Source: Heterotrichella gracilis
Taxonomy: Eukaryota > Sar > Xanthophyceae > Tribonematales > Xanthonemataceae
Length of the DNA stretch: 64,000 nucleotides
Reading direction: 5' to 3'
Assembly (NCBI GenBank): GCA_032358255.1
Contig: JAULBX010025829.1
Span: 62,001-126,000, forward strand
In this document: positions 44,396 to 53,778 of the stretch, one piece after another
How the letters are laid out: each line of letters starts with the position of its first letter
Position numbering within the stretch: position 1 is the first letter of the stretch
Notes under the pieces: generated by a model
The model's input: the letters and a program-made list of their open reading frames with translations, nothing else
What the model was told of the DNA's origin: nothing
Databases searched by the model: none
Translations under genes and position numbers: made by a program

Positions 44396-45310
44396 ATGAA
44401 AAAAACAATTAAAACAATAGCATTAGGTGTAGTGTTATTAACAGCTAGTTTTGTGAAAAGTCAAACGACAATAATTCCAGAAACTCCAGATCCAAAACCT
44501 TGGACAGATTCAGCAGCGCTGCTTATTGAGAAGTACGGATTAAACAACATTTGGCAGTACGTAAAGATACTTAATATATCCAAAGAAGATAGCGCATGGT
44601 TTAGGAATTATAAAGCGATAATTTTTAACAATAACTTCGTTAACGGTTTATTACAAAATGTTAACACAAAAATAATGAACGATTCAATAATTATAAATTT
44701 TCCTGACTCCAATTTTACAGTATTTGGAAAATCATATCTTCAGAAAAGAAAAATTTCTATCCTTTGGAATGCTGAAGGTAATTTTGATGCCTTCCACCCC
44801 AGTTGTGTTCACAGGAAAATAGTTGCAACAGATAGAATTAAAACAACAACCTTGGATTCGAATGCAAATTGCATGAATTTTATTAATAAATTAACTTATT
44901 TCCATGATAAAGGATGTGGTGATTATAAAGTCGCTTTTGGCCAAGCGTTTATGGAAGACTGTAACCACACAGTTAGCAATTATTATAAATATCTTTTTAC
45001 ATTCGATCCAAACGTTAATTATAACAGTCCAAATTCTGGGCTAGGTGCGATTGTAAATTTGCAAATTAATCCAAATCCAAGTTCTGGTAATGGAATTACA
45101 ACGGTTTCATATTATGTACCTACCGCAGGTAGTGTAATAATTGAGCTGCAAAATGCCGTAACCTTGGTTTCTCAACAAGTTTTAAATATGAATAAACCTG
45201 TCGGTAACCATACAAAAAACATTGTTGTGAACAGTTTAATACCTGGCACTTATTATGTAAAACTCACTTACCAAAATCAAACTTTTTCTAAAATATTAAT
45301 CATTAATTAA
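44396..45310 (+). CDS. T9SS type A sorting-domain secreted protein
   Basis: The 304-residue protein begins MKKTIKTIALGVVLLTASFVKSQ, a signal peptide. The middle has several cysteines (HPSCVHRK, NANCMNF, KGCGDYK, EDCNHT) that may pair in the periplasm. The C-terminus is a type A sorting domain: LQINPNPSSGNGITTVSYYV, IELQNAVTLVSQQVLN, and LIPGTYYVKLTYQNQTFSKIL. It starts the AT-rich cluster of exported proteins and is followed by the next gene after 7 nt. Function unknown. Confidence 0.87.
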   Translation: MKKTIKTIALGVVLLTASFVKSQTTIIPETPDPKPWTDSAALLIEKYGLNNIWQYVKILNISKEDSAWFRNYKAIIFNNNFVNGLLQNVNTKIMNDSIIINFPDSNFTVFGKSYLQKRKISILWNAEGNFDAFHPSCVHRKIVATDRIKTTTLDSNANCMNFINKLTYFHDKGCGDYKVAFGQAFMEDCNHTVSNYYKYLFTFDPNVNYNSPNSGLGAIVNLQINPNPSSGNGITTVSYYVPTAGSVIIELQNAVTLVSQQVLNMNKPVGNHTKNIVVNSLIPGTYYVKLTYQNQTFSKILIIN

Positions 45311-45317
45311 TATAATT

Positions 45318-47432
45318 ATGAAAAGGATTATTATTCTATTTTTACTTTTTATTAGTATAAAAAGTAACGGACAATGTCCCAACGGTGATGTCGAGCAAGG
45401 AAATTTCAATAATTTCACTCGCATGCAAGGTAGTTTTTCAACGCCTTTAAACATAATGGCATTAAATCCTACTCCAGTTCAAACCGGAGTACCATTATTA
45501 TACAGACAAGATGTTGTTAACGTGCCGTCAGGCCCACATACGCAACCGGAAATAACAGTACCTCAGATCACATTGACAGAAGAGGGGTTTTACTGTATTA
45601 GGGTAAATAATAAAGCTGCTAGTTACCAAAAAGATGGGGTTTATTACACATTTCAGGTAACTCCGGCAAATAGCATCTTTAAATTTAAATATGCTATGGT
45701 ATTACAAGATCCTGGTCACACATCAAGTGATCAACCATTTGTTAATTTTTTTATGAACGTATTATTTAATTGTCCAAATAGAAATATACCACATCTCCCG
45801 CCGCCGCCATTTTCGAATAGTGGAGGATGTCCGGGGAATTTGTTGCAAAAAATTCTGGATTGGAATTTATTTAATTCAACTTTTACATATAAGGTAGCAA
45901 ATTCTAGTGATCCGTTCTTTAAACAAGGGCCTGAATCCACAGTTTATAAAAACTGGCAATGTGTACAATATGACTTATCACAATATATTGGCCAAACAGT
46001 TAGTTTGTGTGTTATGGCTGCAGGTTGTAATCAAGGTGGTCATTATGGTTATGTATATTTAGATGGTTTATGTAAACCAAATATTGCGACAGCAAATTTC
46101 CTTCTAACAAATACTACTTTTTGTAGTAATAGTTCAATGGTAATGAACGGCGCTGCTTCTGTTGGTGAAGATCGCTATTTCTTGGAGATTGCAGAATGTG
46201 ATCAATCTGGAAATTTAATACCAAATGGAGATATTAAAAGCTGGTGGACTCTTGGGGTTGAAGTTCCAAACGGAATAAACATTAAAAACGAATACATTAA
46301 TCATGGTGGAGTTTGGAAATGTAATACTTTTTATAAAGTTAAGTTAGCTGTTATGAGTGATTGCGCTCCATGGAATAGTAAGGATCAGGTAATTAAATAT
46401 ACTTGCCCTGAAATTCCAACACTCCTAAATCAATTCGCATGTTGTCCATCCGGAAAATCTCAAGCGACAACACCTTGTTTTAATCTTGTTGTACCTAATC
46501 CATTACCAGGTTATACTTATAACTGGTCCTCGACTTCACCTACGGGGATAAACTTTGCAGGTCCAAACGCTGTTTATTGTAATAAAAAAAGTAATATCTT
46601 CAATTTAAGCATTACTGATGCAACGGGCTGTACTGGCGTTACAAGTTCAACAATATTTATACAAGGTAATTTGAACGCTTCCTTGAATGTTCCTAATGTT
46701 GCGCAGTCATGCGGGGGTGGGTGTGAAAATCCACCAATTAGTGTCAATTACAACACAACACCTTGTCAAGATGGTCAAAGTCCAATTTTTAATAGCATGA
46801 TGGAAAATAATAGTTATAACTATTGGGTGTCGTATCCGTTTTTTAATTGGCAGGCTTCTGGTACTTCCTTTAGTCCTGGAACTTCTGGAAATTATGCAGC
46901 CGTCGTTGCAAATAGTTGCCAACAAAAAATTCTGCCGTTTGCGGCAGTAGTAAAAAACAATTATATACCTACGCTTATTGCTGCAAATGCGGTTTCACTT
47001 TCATCACCAATCAACACAAATAATAAGCTTATAATTTTTGATTATAATGCAAATGCTCCAAATTATGGTGTTGGTCCCGCCTATGGTAGTGCTATTGATT
47101 TTGAAATAAGAGTATTTGATAGATTTGGAGGTCTCTTTCGAATTATTCATAAATCAGACGTTGGGCTTGGTCCAAATGATTGTTTAAAACAGGGCGATAT
47201 TTATTGGGATGGTAAGGACAACTTTAGTAATAATGTTCCATTAGGTGTTTATACTTATTGTGTGCTACTGAAGTTATGTAATAACAATTGGTATACTTGG
47301 GATATTAATACACAAGGATCTACTGTTGGGTGTATTAAATCTTGTACTCAAATTATCTCTCATTGGCCATTTATTCAAACATACTGCTGCGTAAGTTGCG
47401 GCTATGCTAAACATGTGACAGTTTACCAATAA
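45318..47432 (+). CDS. Secreted protein with jelly-roll domain and degenerate gliding-motility C-terminus
   Basis: The 704-residue protein has a signal peptide ending SNGQ. An N-terminal domain of about 230 residues resembles a MAM/CBM-like jelly roll (PNGDVEQGNFNNF to YVYLDGLC). A central cysteine-rich region follows, with Ig-like material. The C-terminal 120 residues (FEIRVFDRFGGLFRII, GDIYWDGKDNFSNNVPLGVYTY) resemble the type B CHU_C domain but lack the usual FTPNGDG opening. I think it is exported by T9SS. Function unknown, likely adhesion. Confidence 0.82.
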   Translation: MKRIIILFLLFISIKSNGQCPNGDVEQGNFNNFTRMQGSFSTPLNIMALNPTPVQTGVPLLYRQDVVNVPSGPHTQPEITVPQITLTEEGFYCIRVNNKAASYQKDGVYYTFQVTPANSIFKFKYAMVLQDPGHTSSDQPFVNFFMNVLFNCPNRNIPHLPPPPFSNSGGCPGNLLQKILDWNLFNSTFTYKVANSSDPFFKQGPESTVYKNWQCVQYDLSQYIGQTVSLCVMAAGCNQGGHYGYVYLDGLCKPNIATANFLLTNTTFCSNSSMVMNGAASVGEDRYFLEIAECDQSGNLIPNGDIKSWWTLGVEVPNGINIKNEYINHGGVWKCNTFYKVKLAVMSDCAPWNSKDQVIKYTCPEIPTLLNQFACCPSGKSQATTPCFNLVVPNPLPGYTYNWSSTSPTGINFAGPNAVYCNKKSNIFNLSITDATGCTGVTSSTIFIQGNLNASLNVPNVAQSCGGGCENPPISVNYNTTPCQDGQSPIFNSMMENNSYNYWVSYPFFNWQASGTSFSPGTSGNYAAVVANSCQQKILPFAAVVKNNYIPTLIAANAVSLSSPINTNNKLIIFDYNANAPNYGVGPAYGSAIDFEIRVFDRFGGLFRIIHKSDVGLGPNDCLKQGDIYWDGKDNFSNNVPLGVYTYCVLLKLCNNNWYTWDINTQGSTVGCIKSCTQIISHWPFIQTYCCVSCGYAKHVTVYQ

Positions 47433-47437
47433 ATTTG
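47430..47437 (+). promoter_or_regulatory. -7 box TAAATTTG at the end of the gene at 45318
   Basis: Exact TAnnTTTG match overlapping the stop codon of the upstream gene. If used, the transcript for the next gene would start about 5-7 nt later and hold the hairpin at 47481. Confidence 0.4.
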
Positions 47438-47480
47438 TATCTTTAATTAATAAAAAATAGGTTCAAATATTTAAAATTAA

Positions 47481-47517
47481 GCAATAACCTCATTAAATTG
47501 AGGTTATTGCTTTTTTT
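47481..47517 (+). terminator. Terminator-like hairpin overlapping the next gene's start
   Basis: A perfect 12-bp stem, gcaataacctca (47481-47492) with tgaggttattgc (47499-47510), has a 6-nt loop and seven Ts. The start region of the following gene (ATT at 47492 or TTG at 47498) lies in this hairpin, so it may act as an attenuator or a lid on translation. Confidence 0.8.
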
Positions 47518-49435
47518 ATGCTCTTTAAATATTTATTGTCAAAAAGAAACTAATAATTGGTTATTCAGTGATAGTACTTGGTTAAATTTCAACTCTACAG
47601 CAATTACTCCAAAAAACACTAATTCTGTTTTTGCATTTGAAGCATGCGCATCAATTAGTGATAAAAATGGTATATTATTATTCTATACAAATGGTCAAGC
47701 AGTATATAATAAAAATGGCCAAATGATGAATAATGGCTATTTTGGATTAAATCAGTACGTGCTAACAACAACTCAAGGAGCATTAATTATACCTCATTTA
47801 ACTAATACCAACCAATATTATTTAATATTAAATAATTTTAAAAAACCTTCGCAAATACTTTACTATACCATTATTGATATGTCTTTGAATATGGGACTTG
47901 GAGATGTATTATTTGACCCGAAATTATTTTATTCAACTGAAGCTAATATTTCGGAAAAATTAACTGTTGCAAAACATTGTAATAACAAAGATTATTGGTT
48001 AATTACTACAGAAGTAAATAATTATGCTGACTCAATTGATATAAATCCTTCTAAATATCAAGGTCAACGTTTAAAAGATGTTCAGTTTCTATCTTTTAAC
48101 ATAAATGAATATGGTATTACTTCTTACCCAATTAAAAGTAAAACAAATATTACAACGAATAATTGCGAGGCGTCTATTGTTTTTCCTTCCGGCCAATTAA
48201 AAATTTCCCCCAACGGAAAGCGAGCTGCTTTTGGACATGGTGAAGATCTATATTTATATAACTTTGAAAATAACACCGGAAAATTTAATTTATTTAAAAC
48301 CTATAATTACATTCCAAATTATAATATTCCCGCTTTTTGCGACTATATTTGCTATGGTTTAGAGTTTTTTAGCGATAGCAAAAAATTAATGTACAACAAT
48401 ATGTTTATTGATATTGAAAATAACTCCAAATATATAGTCGGTAATTTTATTTACTCGCAAATGCAATTAGCATCTGACAATAAAATATATTTTGCTTATA
48501 ACACAAAGTTGCAGAATCAATTTGGAGTTACAACAAAGAATTATTTATCATTTTACGAGTATAAAAATAATCAAGTAGAAGTGTTTTATGACACGATCTC
48601 TTTAAAAAATGATTATACATCGTCTGGTCTGCCAAATTTCCCATCATATTATTTCAATAAAAATAAATATGATTTTAACTATGCTGGTTCTTGCGAGAAA
48701 AGTGTGTTTACATTTTCACCAAACTTCAACGGAAATACATATACAAATCTTGAGTGGCTTTTCTATGACGATAACTCAACAACCACAATTATTAATCCCA
48801 CACACACTTATGCTAATAAGGGAGAGTTTGAAGCGCGGCTCGTAGTTTTTAATGGCACTAATAGCGATACAATAACACATTGTGTAACTGTTTTAGGGAT
48901 GAATAAAGATTTTTTTCATAAACCTGATACTTTTTTTTGTTTTAATAAAAGTATTGATATCGGAGTAACCTATCCAAACATTGGTAAATACAAATGGAAT
49001 ACTGGAGATACTACAAGTGCAATAAGCGTCAATAAAGAAGGGTTATACATTTTATCAATATCAAACGCATGCGCAGTATATTCGGATAGCATTTTTGTAA
49101 GAGAAGAAATATGTCATGATGGGGAGTTAATAATCCCAAATATATTTACACCAAATCATGATAGTGTCAATGAATTTTTTACTGTTAAATCAAGTTATTA
49201 TAGATTTTTAGACTTTTATTTATTTGATCGTTGGGGTCAAGAAATACTTAGCAAACAAATAAATGTGATAGAGTTTAACAGTAAATTACAGAACGTATGG
49301 AAATTTGATTTGTGGAACGGTTTATTAAAAAACGGTGATAGTGCCGATGATGGCACATATTTTTACGTAATAAAAGCTACTGATATAAAAAACAATATTA
49401 AAAACTATAAAGGATGGTTACAATTATCTCGTTAA
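47498..49435 (+). CDS. T9SS type B secreted protein, propeller-like N-terminus, PKD and CHU_C domains
   Basis: The 645-residue protein has a short signal peptide ending IYCQ. Residues 20-400 look like the beta-propeller-type module common in gliding-motility proteins: NNWLFSDSTWLNFNS, ACASISDKNGILLFYTNG, and QLKISPNGKRAAFGHGED. A PKD domain (ANKGEFEARLVVFNG) and a CHU_C domain (IPNIFTPNHDSVNEFF, FDRWGQEIL, DGTYFYVIKATD) follow. No ATG is near; TTG at 47498 or ATT at 47492 (giving MKLRLLLFLCSL) are the options. Both lie in a terminator-like hairpin. It is rich in A+T. Confidence 0.85.
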   Translation: MRLLLFLCSLNIYCQKETNNWLFSDSTWLNFNSTAITPKNTNSVFAFEACASISDKNGILLFYTNGQAVYNKNGQMMNNGYFGLNQYVLTTTQGALIIPHLTNTNQYYLILNNFKKPSQILYYTIIDMSLNMGLGDVLFDPKLFYSTEANISEKLTVAKHCNNKDYWLITTEVNNYADSIDINPSKYQGQRLKDVQFLSFNINEYGITSYPIKSKTNITTNNCEASIVFPSGQLKISPNGKRAAFGHGEDLYLYNFENNTGKFNLFKTYNYIPNYNIPAFCDYICYGLEFFSDSKKLMYNNMFIDIENNSKYIVGNFIYSQMQLASDNKIYFAYNTKLQNQFGVTTKNYLSFYEYKNNQVEVFYDTISLKNDYTSSGLPNFPSYYFNKNKYDFNYAGSCEKSVFTFSPNFNGNTYTNLEWLFYDDNSTTTIINPTHTYANKGEFEARLVVFNGTNSDTITHCVTVLGMNKDFFHKPDTFFCFNKSIDIGVTYPNIGKYKWNTGDTTSAISVNKEGLYILSISNACAVYSDSIFVREEICHDGELIIPNIFTPNHDSVNEFFTVKSSYYRFLDFYLFDRWGQEILSKQINVIEFNSKLQNVWKFDLWNGLLKNGDSADDGTYFYVIKATDIKNNIKNYKGWLQLSR

Positions 49436-49680
49436 CAAAAAAAATAATATTAGGAATATTTTTAATACTTATTATATCATGCAAAAAAAAATACAATTGC
49501 GTGTGTTCTGCCGCAACTCAAGCGAATGGCTTTAATTCTTTTACAGAAAATTATACTATAAAAGAAAAGAAAAAAAACGCAGAAGCTGTTTGTGCCGCAA
49601 AATCGAAAAATTATGATAATATAATAGGAACACAGCAGTCTTACGGCACCGTTCTTTTTGTAGACTGCGTAGTTAAGTAA
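49414..49680 (+). CDS. Small hypothetical lipoprotein
   Basis: The 88-residue protein overlaps the end of the previous gene by 22 nt and starts at ATG 49414. Its signal peptide ends in a lipobox (ILIISC) and the mature part is short and Lys-rich with cysteines (YNCVCSAAT, AVCAAKSK, VDCVVK). The overlap suggests co-translation with the T9SS protein. No family recognised. Confidence 0.72.
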   Translation: MVTIISLTKKIILGIFLILIISCKKKYNCVCSAATQANGFNSFTENYTIKEKKKNAEAVCAAKSKNYDNIIGTQQSYGTVLFVDCVVK

Positions 49681-49883
49681 TACACTTTTCACTATAATCT
49701 TTTTTCTTCACATAGCCCTTTTTAAAAAAGATTTCTGCTACAATCGTTAATGTAACAGTTGTTGTAATAACCTAACCTGTTATTAATTTTGAAAAATCCT
49801 TTGTAATTGTAAAGTAAATGCTTTGTAATTGCAAAATAGAATTACCCTAGAAATACAAATACTACAGCGGGGTACCACCCTAA
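49681..49883. other. 203-nt convergent gap with direct repeats
   Basis: Holds a weak AT-rich hairpin (aatctttttt 49696-49705 with aaaaaagatt 49724-49733) that may end transcription, and two near-identical 15-mers (ctttgtaattgtaaa at 49799, ctttgtaattgcaaa at 49821) exactly 22 bp apart. No gene seen. Confidence 0.55.
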
Positions 49884-50141
49884 CTACATAAAAAATGTAC
49901 TTACTAAGCCAAGCAATACCAAAAAATGAACGGCAGTTAAAATAAAATAGTCTTTGCTTTTTTTAATTCCTTTGTAAATGCTTATGATCATAAGCGCAAT
50001 AATAACAAATACTAATAAAATTAAAGCAATACTTCCAAAGCCAAGTCCACCGTCGTGCTGCCCGGGACTTAACCAGTTTAAAACATAAATAATAACAAAT
50101 GATGCTATGTAAAAAATAAGGGTGGATAGGTATTTATTCAT
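49884..50141 (-). CDS. Small membrane protein, hypothetical
   Basis: The 85-residue protein is mostly hydrophobic with three TM helices (about 5-22, 33-55 and 66-84) and a short polar loop LSPGQHDGGLG. No family recognised. It follows the 50157 gene after 15 nt, so the two are likely co-transcribed. Confidence 0.68.
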   Translation of the reverse strand: MNKYLSTLIFYIASFVIIYVLNWLSPGQHDGGLGFGSIALILLVFVIIALMIISIYKGIKKSKDYFILTAVHFLVLLGLVSTFFM

Positions 50142-50156
50142 GTTTAATTTTTTGGT

Positions 50157-50471
50157 TTACTCTCTCACATCTGTTTCTGATAACTCAAAGGTCTTGCTAA
50201 AGTCGCGCACTCGTTTGGTTTGATCTCCGGGTCCGCTTTGAATATATTCTGCCCACATGATGATATCTCGTGGATCGGTTTTTGCGCTATCAAGACAGAC
50301 TTTTAATTTTTCGATGTTCTTGTCTGCTAAAAATATAACGCAACGCATAAGCCTTGGATCATTTAAATGACGCCCACCTGAAGCAGCCGTGCTGATCAAA
50401 TTAAAAACTTCTTCGGCTTGTGCGCCGAAGTCGGTTTTTATTCTTGCTCGTATATCGGGTGTGTTGATCAT
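50157..50471 (-). CDS. Conserved hypothetical protein
   Basis: The 104-residue soluble protein begins MINTPDIRARIKTDFGAQAE, with helical segments (LMRCVIFLADKNIEKLKVCL) and no signal peptide. Unlike most genes here it has a strong Shine-Dalgarno-like ggaggaggaa right before the ATG. I know similar small proteins in Bacteroidota, without a function. It lies downstream of serC. Confidence 0.72.
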   Translation of the reverse strand: MINTPDIRARIKTDFGAQAEEVFNLISTAASGGRHLNDPRLMRCVIFLADKNIEKLKVCLDSAKTDPRDIIMWAEYIQSGPGDQTKRVRDFSKTFELSETDVRE

Positions 50472-50562
50472 TTCCTCCTCCGCATTTCAAGATTCCATTT
50501 TGCTTCGCAAAATACTCCTCCGCCCTTCGGGCAACTCCTCCAAAGGAGGACAAGCAACAGTA
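50472..50562 (-). repeat. Hairpin cluster between serC and the 50471 gene
   Basis: Three compact hairpins in 54 nt: attttgc/gcaaaat (50497-50513), gccc/gggc (50522-50532) and tcctcc/ggagga (50536-50550), each with a 3-nt loop. On the minus strand the motif ggaggag occurs three times, the last one next to the start codon of the 50471 gene. Confidence 0.7.
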
Positions 50563-51636
50563 TTAAGCAAATTTCTTCTCAAAATCTTTCATTACATCTA
50601 CCAATACTTTTACACTTTCTAAAGGTAAAGCATTGTACATAGAGGCGCGGTAACCACCCACGTCGCGGTGTCCACGTATACCGCTAATGTTAGCGTCTTT
50701 CCATAGTTTATCAAACTCTGCTTCGAGCTCAGGTTTTGTTGTTAAGAAACAAGCGTTCATATTACTACGGTCTTCTTTAGCAGTTGTACCAACAAATAAC
50801 GTGTTGCGATCTATTTCGTTATATAAAAGATCTGCTTTTTGTTGATTGATCTTTTCTATCCAGGCTACTCCTCCATTCTTTTTTAACCATCTCAAGGTTA
50901 AAAGCGTTACATAAATTGGGAATACCGGTGGCGTGTTATACATACTACCACCTTTAATGTGTACCTGATAATCCAACATCGATAACATTTTGCGGCCTGT
51001 TTTTCCAAGCGCACCTTTTTTTACCATTACCATGGTGCTTCCGGCAGGACCCATATTTTTTTGTGCACCGGCGTATATCAACGTAAAATCTTTCGCGTTT
51101 ATTTTTCTACTAAAAATATCAGAACTCATATCACACACTAGAGGAATATTAGTTTTTGGAAATTCTTTTAACTGCGTTCCAAAAATGGTATTGTTACTGG
51201 TAATATGTAAATAATCTGCATCTGTTGGAATATCATACCCCTTTGGGATGTAATTAAAATTCTTGTCTTCCGAACTTGCAATTACTTTTGTGTTACCAAC
51301 TATCTTGGCTTCTTTAATGGCCTTGCTGGCCCAAACACCTGTATTTACATAAGCAGCATAACCTTTATCTGTTAATAAATTATATGGCACCATGGCAAAT
51401 TGCAAGCTGGCACCACCACCTAAATACATAACATCGTAATCATCGCCCACTTCAAATAATTCTTTGATAATGGCATGCGATTCGTCAATTACCTTTTCGT
51501 AATTTTTACTGCGGTGCGAAATTTCTAACAGTGATAAATTTAAATTATCAAAATTGATGCATGCATCTGAAGCTTGTTTTAAAACTTCTTCGGGTAAAAT
51601 TCCGGGACCGGCGCTAAAGTTGTGTGGCTTTGACAT
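50563..51636 (-). CDS. serC: Phosphoserine aminotransferase
   Basis: The 357-residue class V aminotransferase begins MSKPHNFSAGPGILPEEVL, the usual SerC opening. It has YLGGGASLQFAMVPYNLL, the PLP lysine Lys193 in GAQKNMGPAG, and GIRGHRDVGGYRASMYNALP at the end. It makes phosphoserine in serine synthesis and also serves pyridoxine synthesis in some bacteria. The length is typical and the gene stands alone upstream of a hairpin cluster. Confidence 0.97.
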   Translation of the reverse strand: MSKPHNFSAGPGILPEEVLKQASDACINFDNLNLSLLEISHRSKNYEKVIDESHAIIKELFEVGDDYDVMYLGGGASLQFAMVPYNLLTDKGYAAYVNTGVWASKAIKEAKIVGNTKVIASSEDKNFNYIPKGYDIPTDADYLHITSNNTIFGTQLKEFPKTNIPLVCDMSSDIFSRKINAKDFTLIYAGAQKNMGPAGSTMVMVKKGALGKTGRKMLSMLDYQVHIKGGSMYNTPPVFPIYVTLLTLRWLKKNGGVAWIEKINQQKADLLYNEIDRNTLFVGTTAKEDRSNMNACFLTTKPELEAEFDKLWKDANISGIRGHRDVGGYRASMYNALPLESVKVLVDVMKDFEKKFA

Positions 51637-51690
51637 ATAATTTAGTTTAGTTTATAAATGCGATTTGAGACTTTAAAATTAATAAATGTT

Positions 51691-53778
51691 TTAATCATGT
51701 AGTAATTTTATTGTACCGTTGTTTAAAGTAATTATTAAAACCCCGCCTTTTACCGGCTGAATGTTACTGATATCGCTAAAAACAAGCTCGCCTTTGTTAT
51801 TTATCAACTGCTCGCTTTCGCTATGTACCAGGTAATAATGCGGGCTGATCTTTTGAATTTCAGCTATTGAAGAAAACACTTCTTTGCCCTGTAAATTAAT
51901 TAACACGAATTTATCTTTAACCTGCGCCAACGCACAGCTGTCTTTAAAATCTGCTGCTTTGCTGTATTTATAAGGTATCACAAGATTCAATTTACGATCA
52001 ACATAACCGTATTTATTTTTGTTCTTTACACGGATCAAACCATTGGATGCGAAATTTATTTCATCATATACGCCAAAGTCAATACTGTTTCGGCCGTTGG
52101 CGTCCATCAAAGCCTGTTGGTTCTTTTTAATGAGTTTAAATACCAAACCGTTGGTATAAAAATCTGCCGGTTTTTCTTTTGCAAAATCGTAAGCAACAGC
52201 ACTTAAAAAACAACCATTACAATTATAAAAACCATATAAATTATTTAGCACGACCATAAAAATACCTTTGCTTGCTTTTATAACCTGCTCATATTTTGCA
52301 TCTAAAATTATTTTACCGGTTGCATTAATTAAACCGTATGCATTTCCTATTTTTACAATAGCGATCTTGTCCGCATCAAAGTCCGAAAGCCAGTCGAACT
52401 CGGGCTTGTGCACATAGCCATCTTTTGACACAAAACCACTTTTGTTCTCTGAGCGATAATAAGCAAACCCATTTTTAAAATCACCCAGCTCTTCAAATTT
52501 TGGTTCTAAAATTACCTGCCCAAAATTATTTAAGGCGCCAAATTTTCCATTTAGTTTTACGGTATAAAAATTATCCGAGATCTCGTTTATCTCATCATAT
52601 ACTTGTGAGATTATTTGTCCTTGACGATTAATAAAACTCCATTGTTTACCAAACTTTACGGGCGCTATGCCGTTATTAAAATTGTAACCATCTGTAAAAA
52701 TTTGACCAAAAACATCGGTATTTTCTTTGTTGATATAATATACGGTATCGTTCCTGTTAACTACCGAGAGGCCTTCAGAAAAGCCACTCACGGCATCAAA
52801 CACAGGAGCAATGATCATTTTTGCGCTTGTATCAATAAAACCAAAAAGATCATCTTTTTCGTAAGGATAAAGTACCAGGTTATTTAACTCCAACTCTTTT
52901 AAAATAGAATTCTTTAAAGGAAAATTAGGATTCTCCTGTAAAAATTTCTCCAGCTCAATGTTTGAAAACGATTTTACCGTTAAGGCAAATAATAATTTCC
53001 AGGCTTCTAAATTTTGAGGTGCTTTTGGATAATTGCTTACAAAAGTTTTTAGTCCGTTAACATCTGAGCGCTCTTTATAAAAAGTAAATAATTTTTCGTA
53101 TGCAGAATTCAATAAAATATTTTTCGGATTTACTTTAATGAAACTTATATAAGAAGCATCTGAATTATCTTTGGTTGATTCATCAAAAATTTGTCTGTCA
53201 ATTAATAATAAAGCCTCCTGCACAAAAGAACTTTGCGGGTGCGTAATGACAAATTCCTTGGTCTGCTTGCTATCATTGTATCTCAGAGTCTCATTATAAT
53301 CCTGTTCGTCGCGCAGATAAATAACTTCGCTCAGTAAATTTTGGTTAGCTAAATAGTTTTGCTTTAAAAATGTATTGCATTTTTCTGCCGTTGCCTCTTT
53401 CTTTAATTTTTGAAAAGCTTTTGCAGCAACAGAATCCACCAAATTTAAAATAGAAGCGCTGTCAATTTTAAACTGAGAAAATTCTTTTTTCTCGCGTTTG
53501 ACGAAGAAAAAATTGTAACTCAGTGCCGCATATTTTGAAGCCGAATCTAAATTAAAGAAAGGATTATCATTACGAGAATAAATTATTGCTAGTCCGTATG
53601 AAGAATAAGGATCATGTTTGGAATTAAAATTGCCGGTGAATAATTTTTTAGCTTTAAAGTAATCGTATATAGAAAGTGCTTTAAAACCACTTTCCACTTT
53701 TGAGGCATTTAATTTAGAAAGACAAAAAACAAATAAGAAAAGAAAGAGGGTAAATTGTATGTTGGACTTTAACTTCAC
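51691..53778 (-). CDS. WG-repeat containing protein
   Basis: From the GTG at 53778 (giving MKLKSNIQFTLFLFLFVF, a signal peptide) the protein has about 695 residues. Residues 25-300 are helical, TPR-like. From about 310 the protein has a run of WG-type repeats of about 45 residues, such as LFGFIDTSAKMIIAPVFD, YGLINATGKIILDAKYE and YGYVDRKLNLVIPYKYS. WG repeats form beta-rich extracellular modules, with no enzyme known. A longer frame to the TTG at 53820 exists, but the signal peptide argues for the GTG. Confidence 0.87.
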   Translation of the reverse strand: MKLKSNIQFTLFLFLFVFCLSKLNASKVESGFKALSIYDYFKAKKLFTGNFNSKHDPYSSYGLAIIYSRNDNPFFNLDSASKYAALSYNFFFVKREKKEFSQFKIDSASILNLVDSVAAKAFQKLKKEATAEKCNTFLKQNYLANQNLLSEVIYLRDEQDYNETLRYNDSKQTKEFVITHPQSSFVQEALLLIDRQIFDESTKDNSDASYISFIKVNPKNILLNSAYEKLFTFYKERSDVNGLKTFVSNYPKAPQNLEAWKLLFALTVKSFSNIELEKFLQENPNFPLKNSILKELELNNLVLYPYEKDDLFGFIDTSAKMIIAPVFDAVSGFSEGLSVVNRNDTVYYINKENTDVFGQIFTDGYNFNNGIAPVKFGKQWSFINRQGQIISQVYDEINEISDNFYTVKLNGKFGALNNFGQVILEPKFEELGDFKNGFAYYRSENKSGFVSKDGYVHKPEFDWLSDFDADKIAIVKIGNAYGLINATGKIILDAKYEQVIKASKGIFMVVLNNLYGFYNCNGCFLSAVAYDFAKEKPADFYTNGLVFKLIKKNQQALMDANGRNSIDFGVYDEINFASNGLIRVKNKNKYGYVDRKLNLVIPYKYSKAADFKDSCALAQVKDKFVLINLQGKEVFSSIAEIQKISPHYYLVHSESEQLINNKGELVFSDISNIQPVKGGVLIITLNNGTIKLLHD

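Noticed and set aside
50389-50642. Two plus-strand frames across the hairpin cluster.
   Set aside because: They are low-complexity readings of the hairpins and antisense to serC and the 50471 gene.
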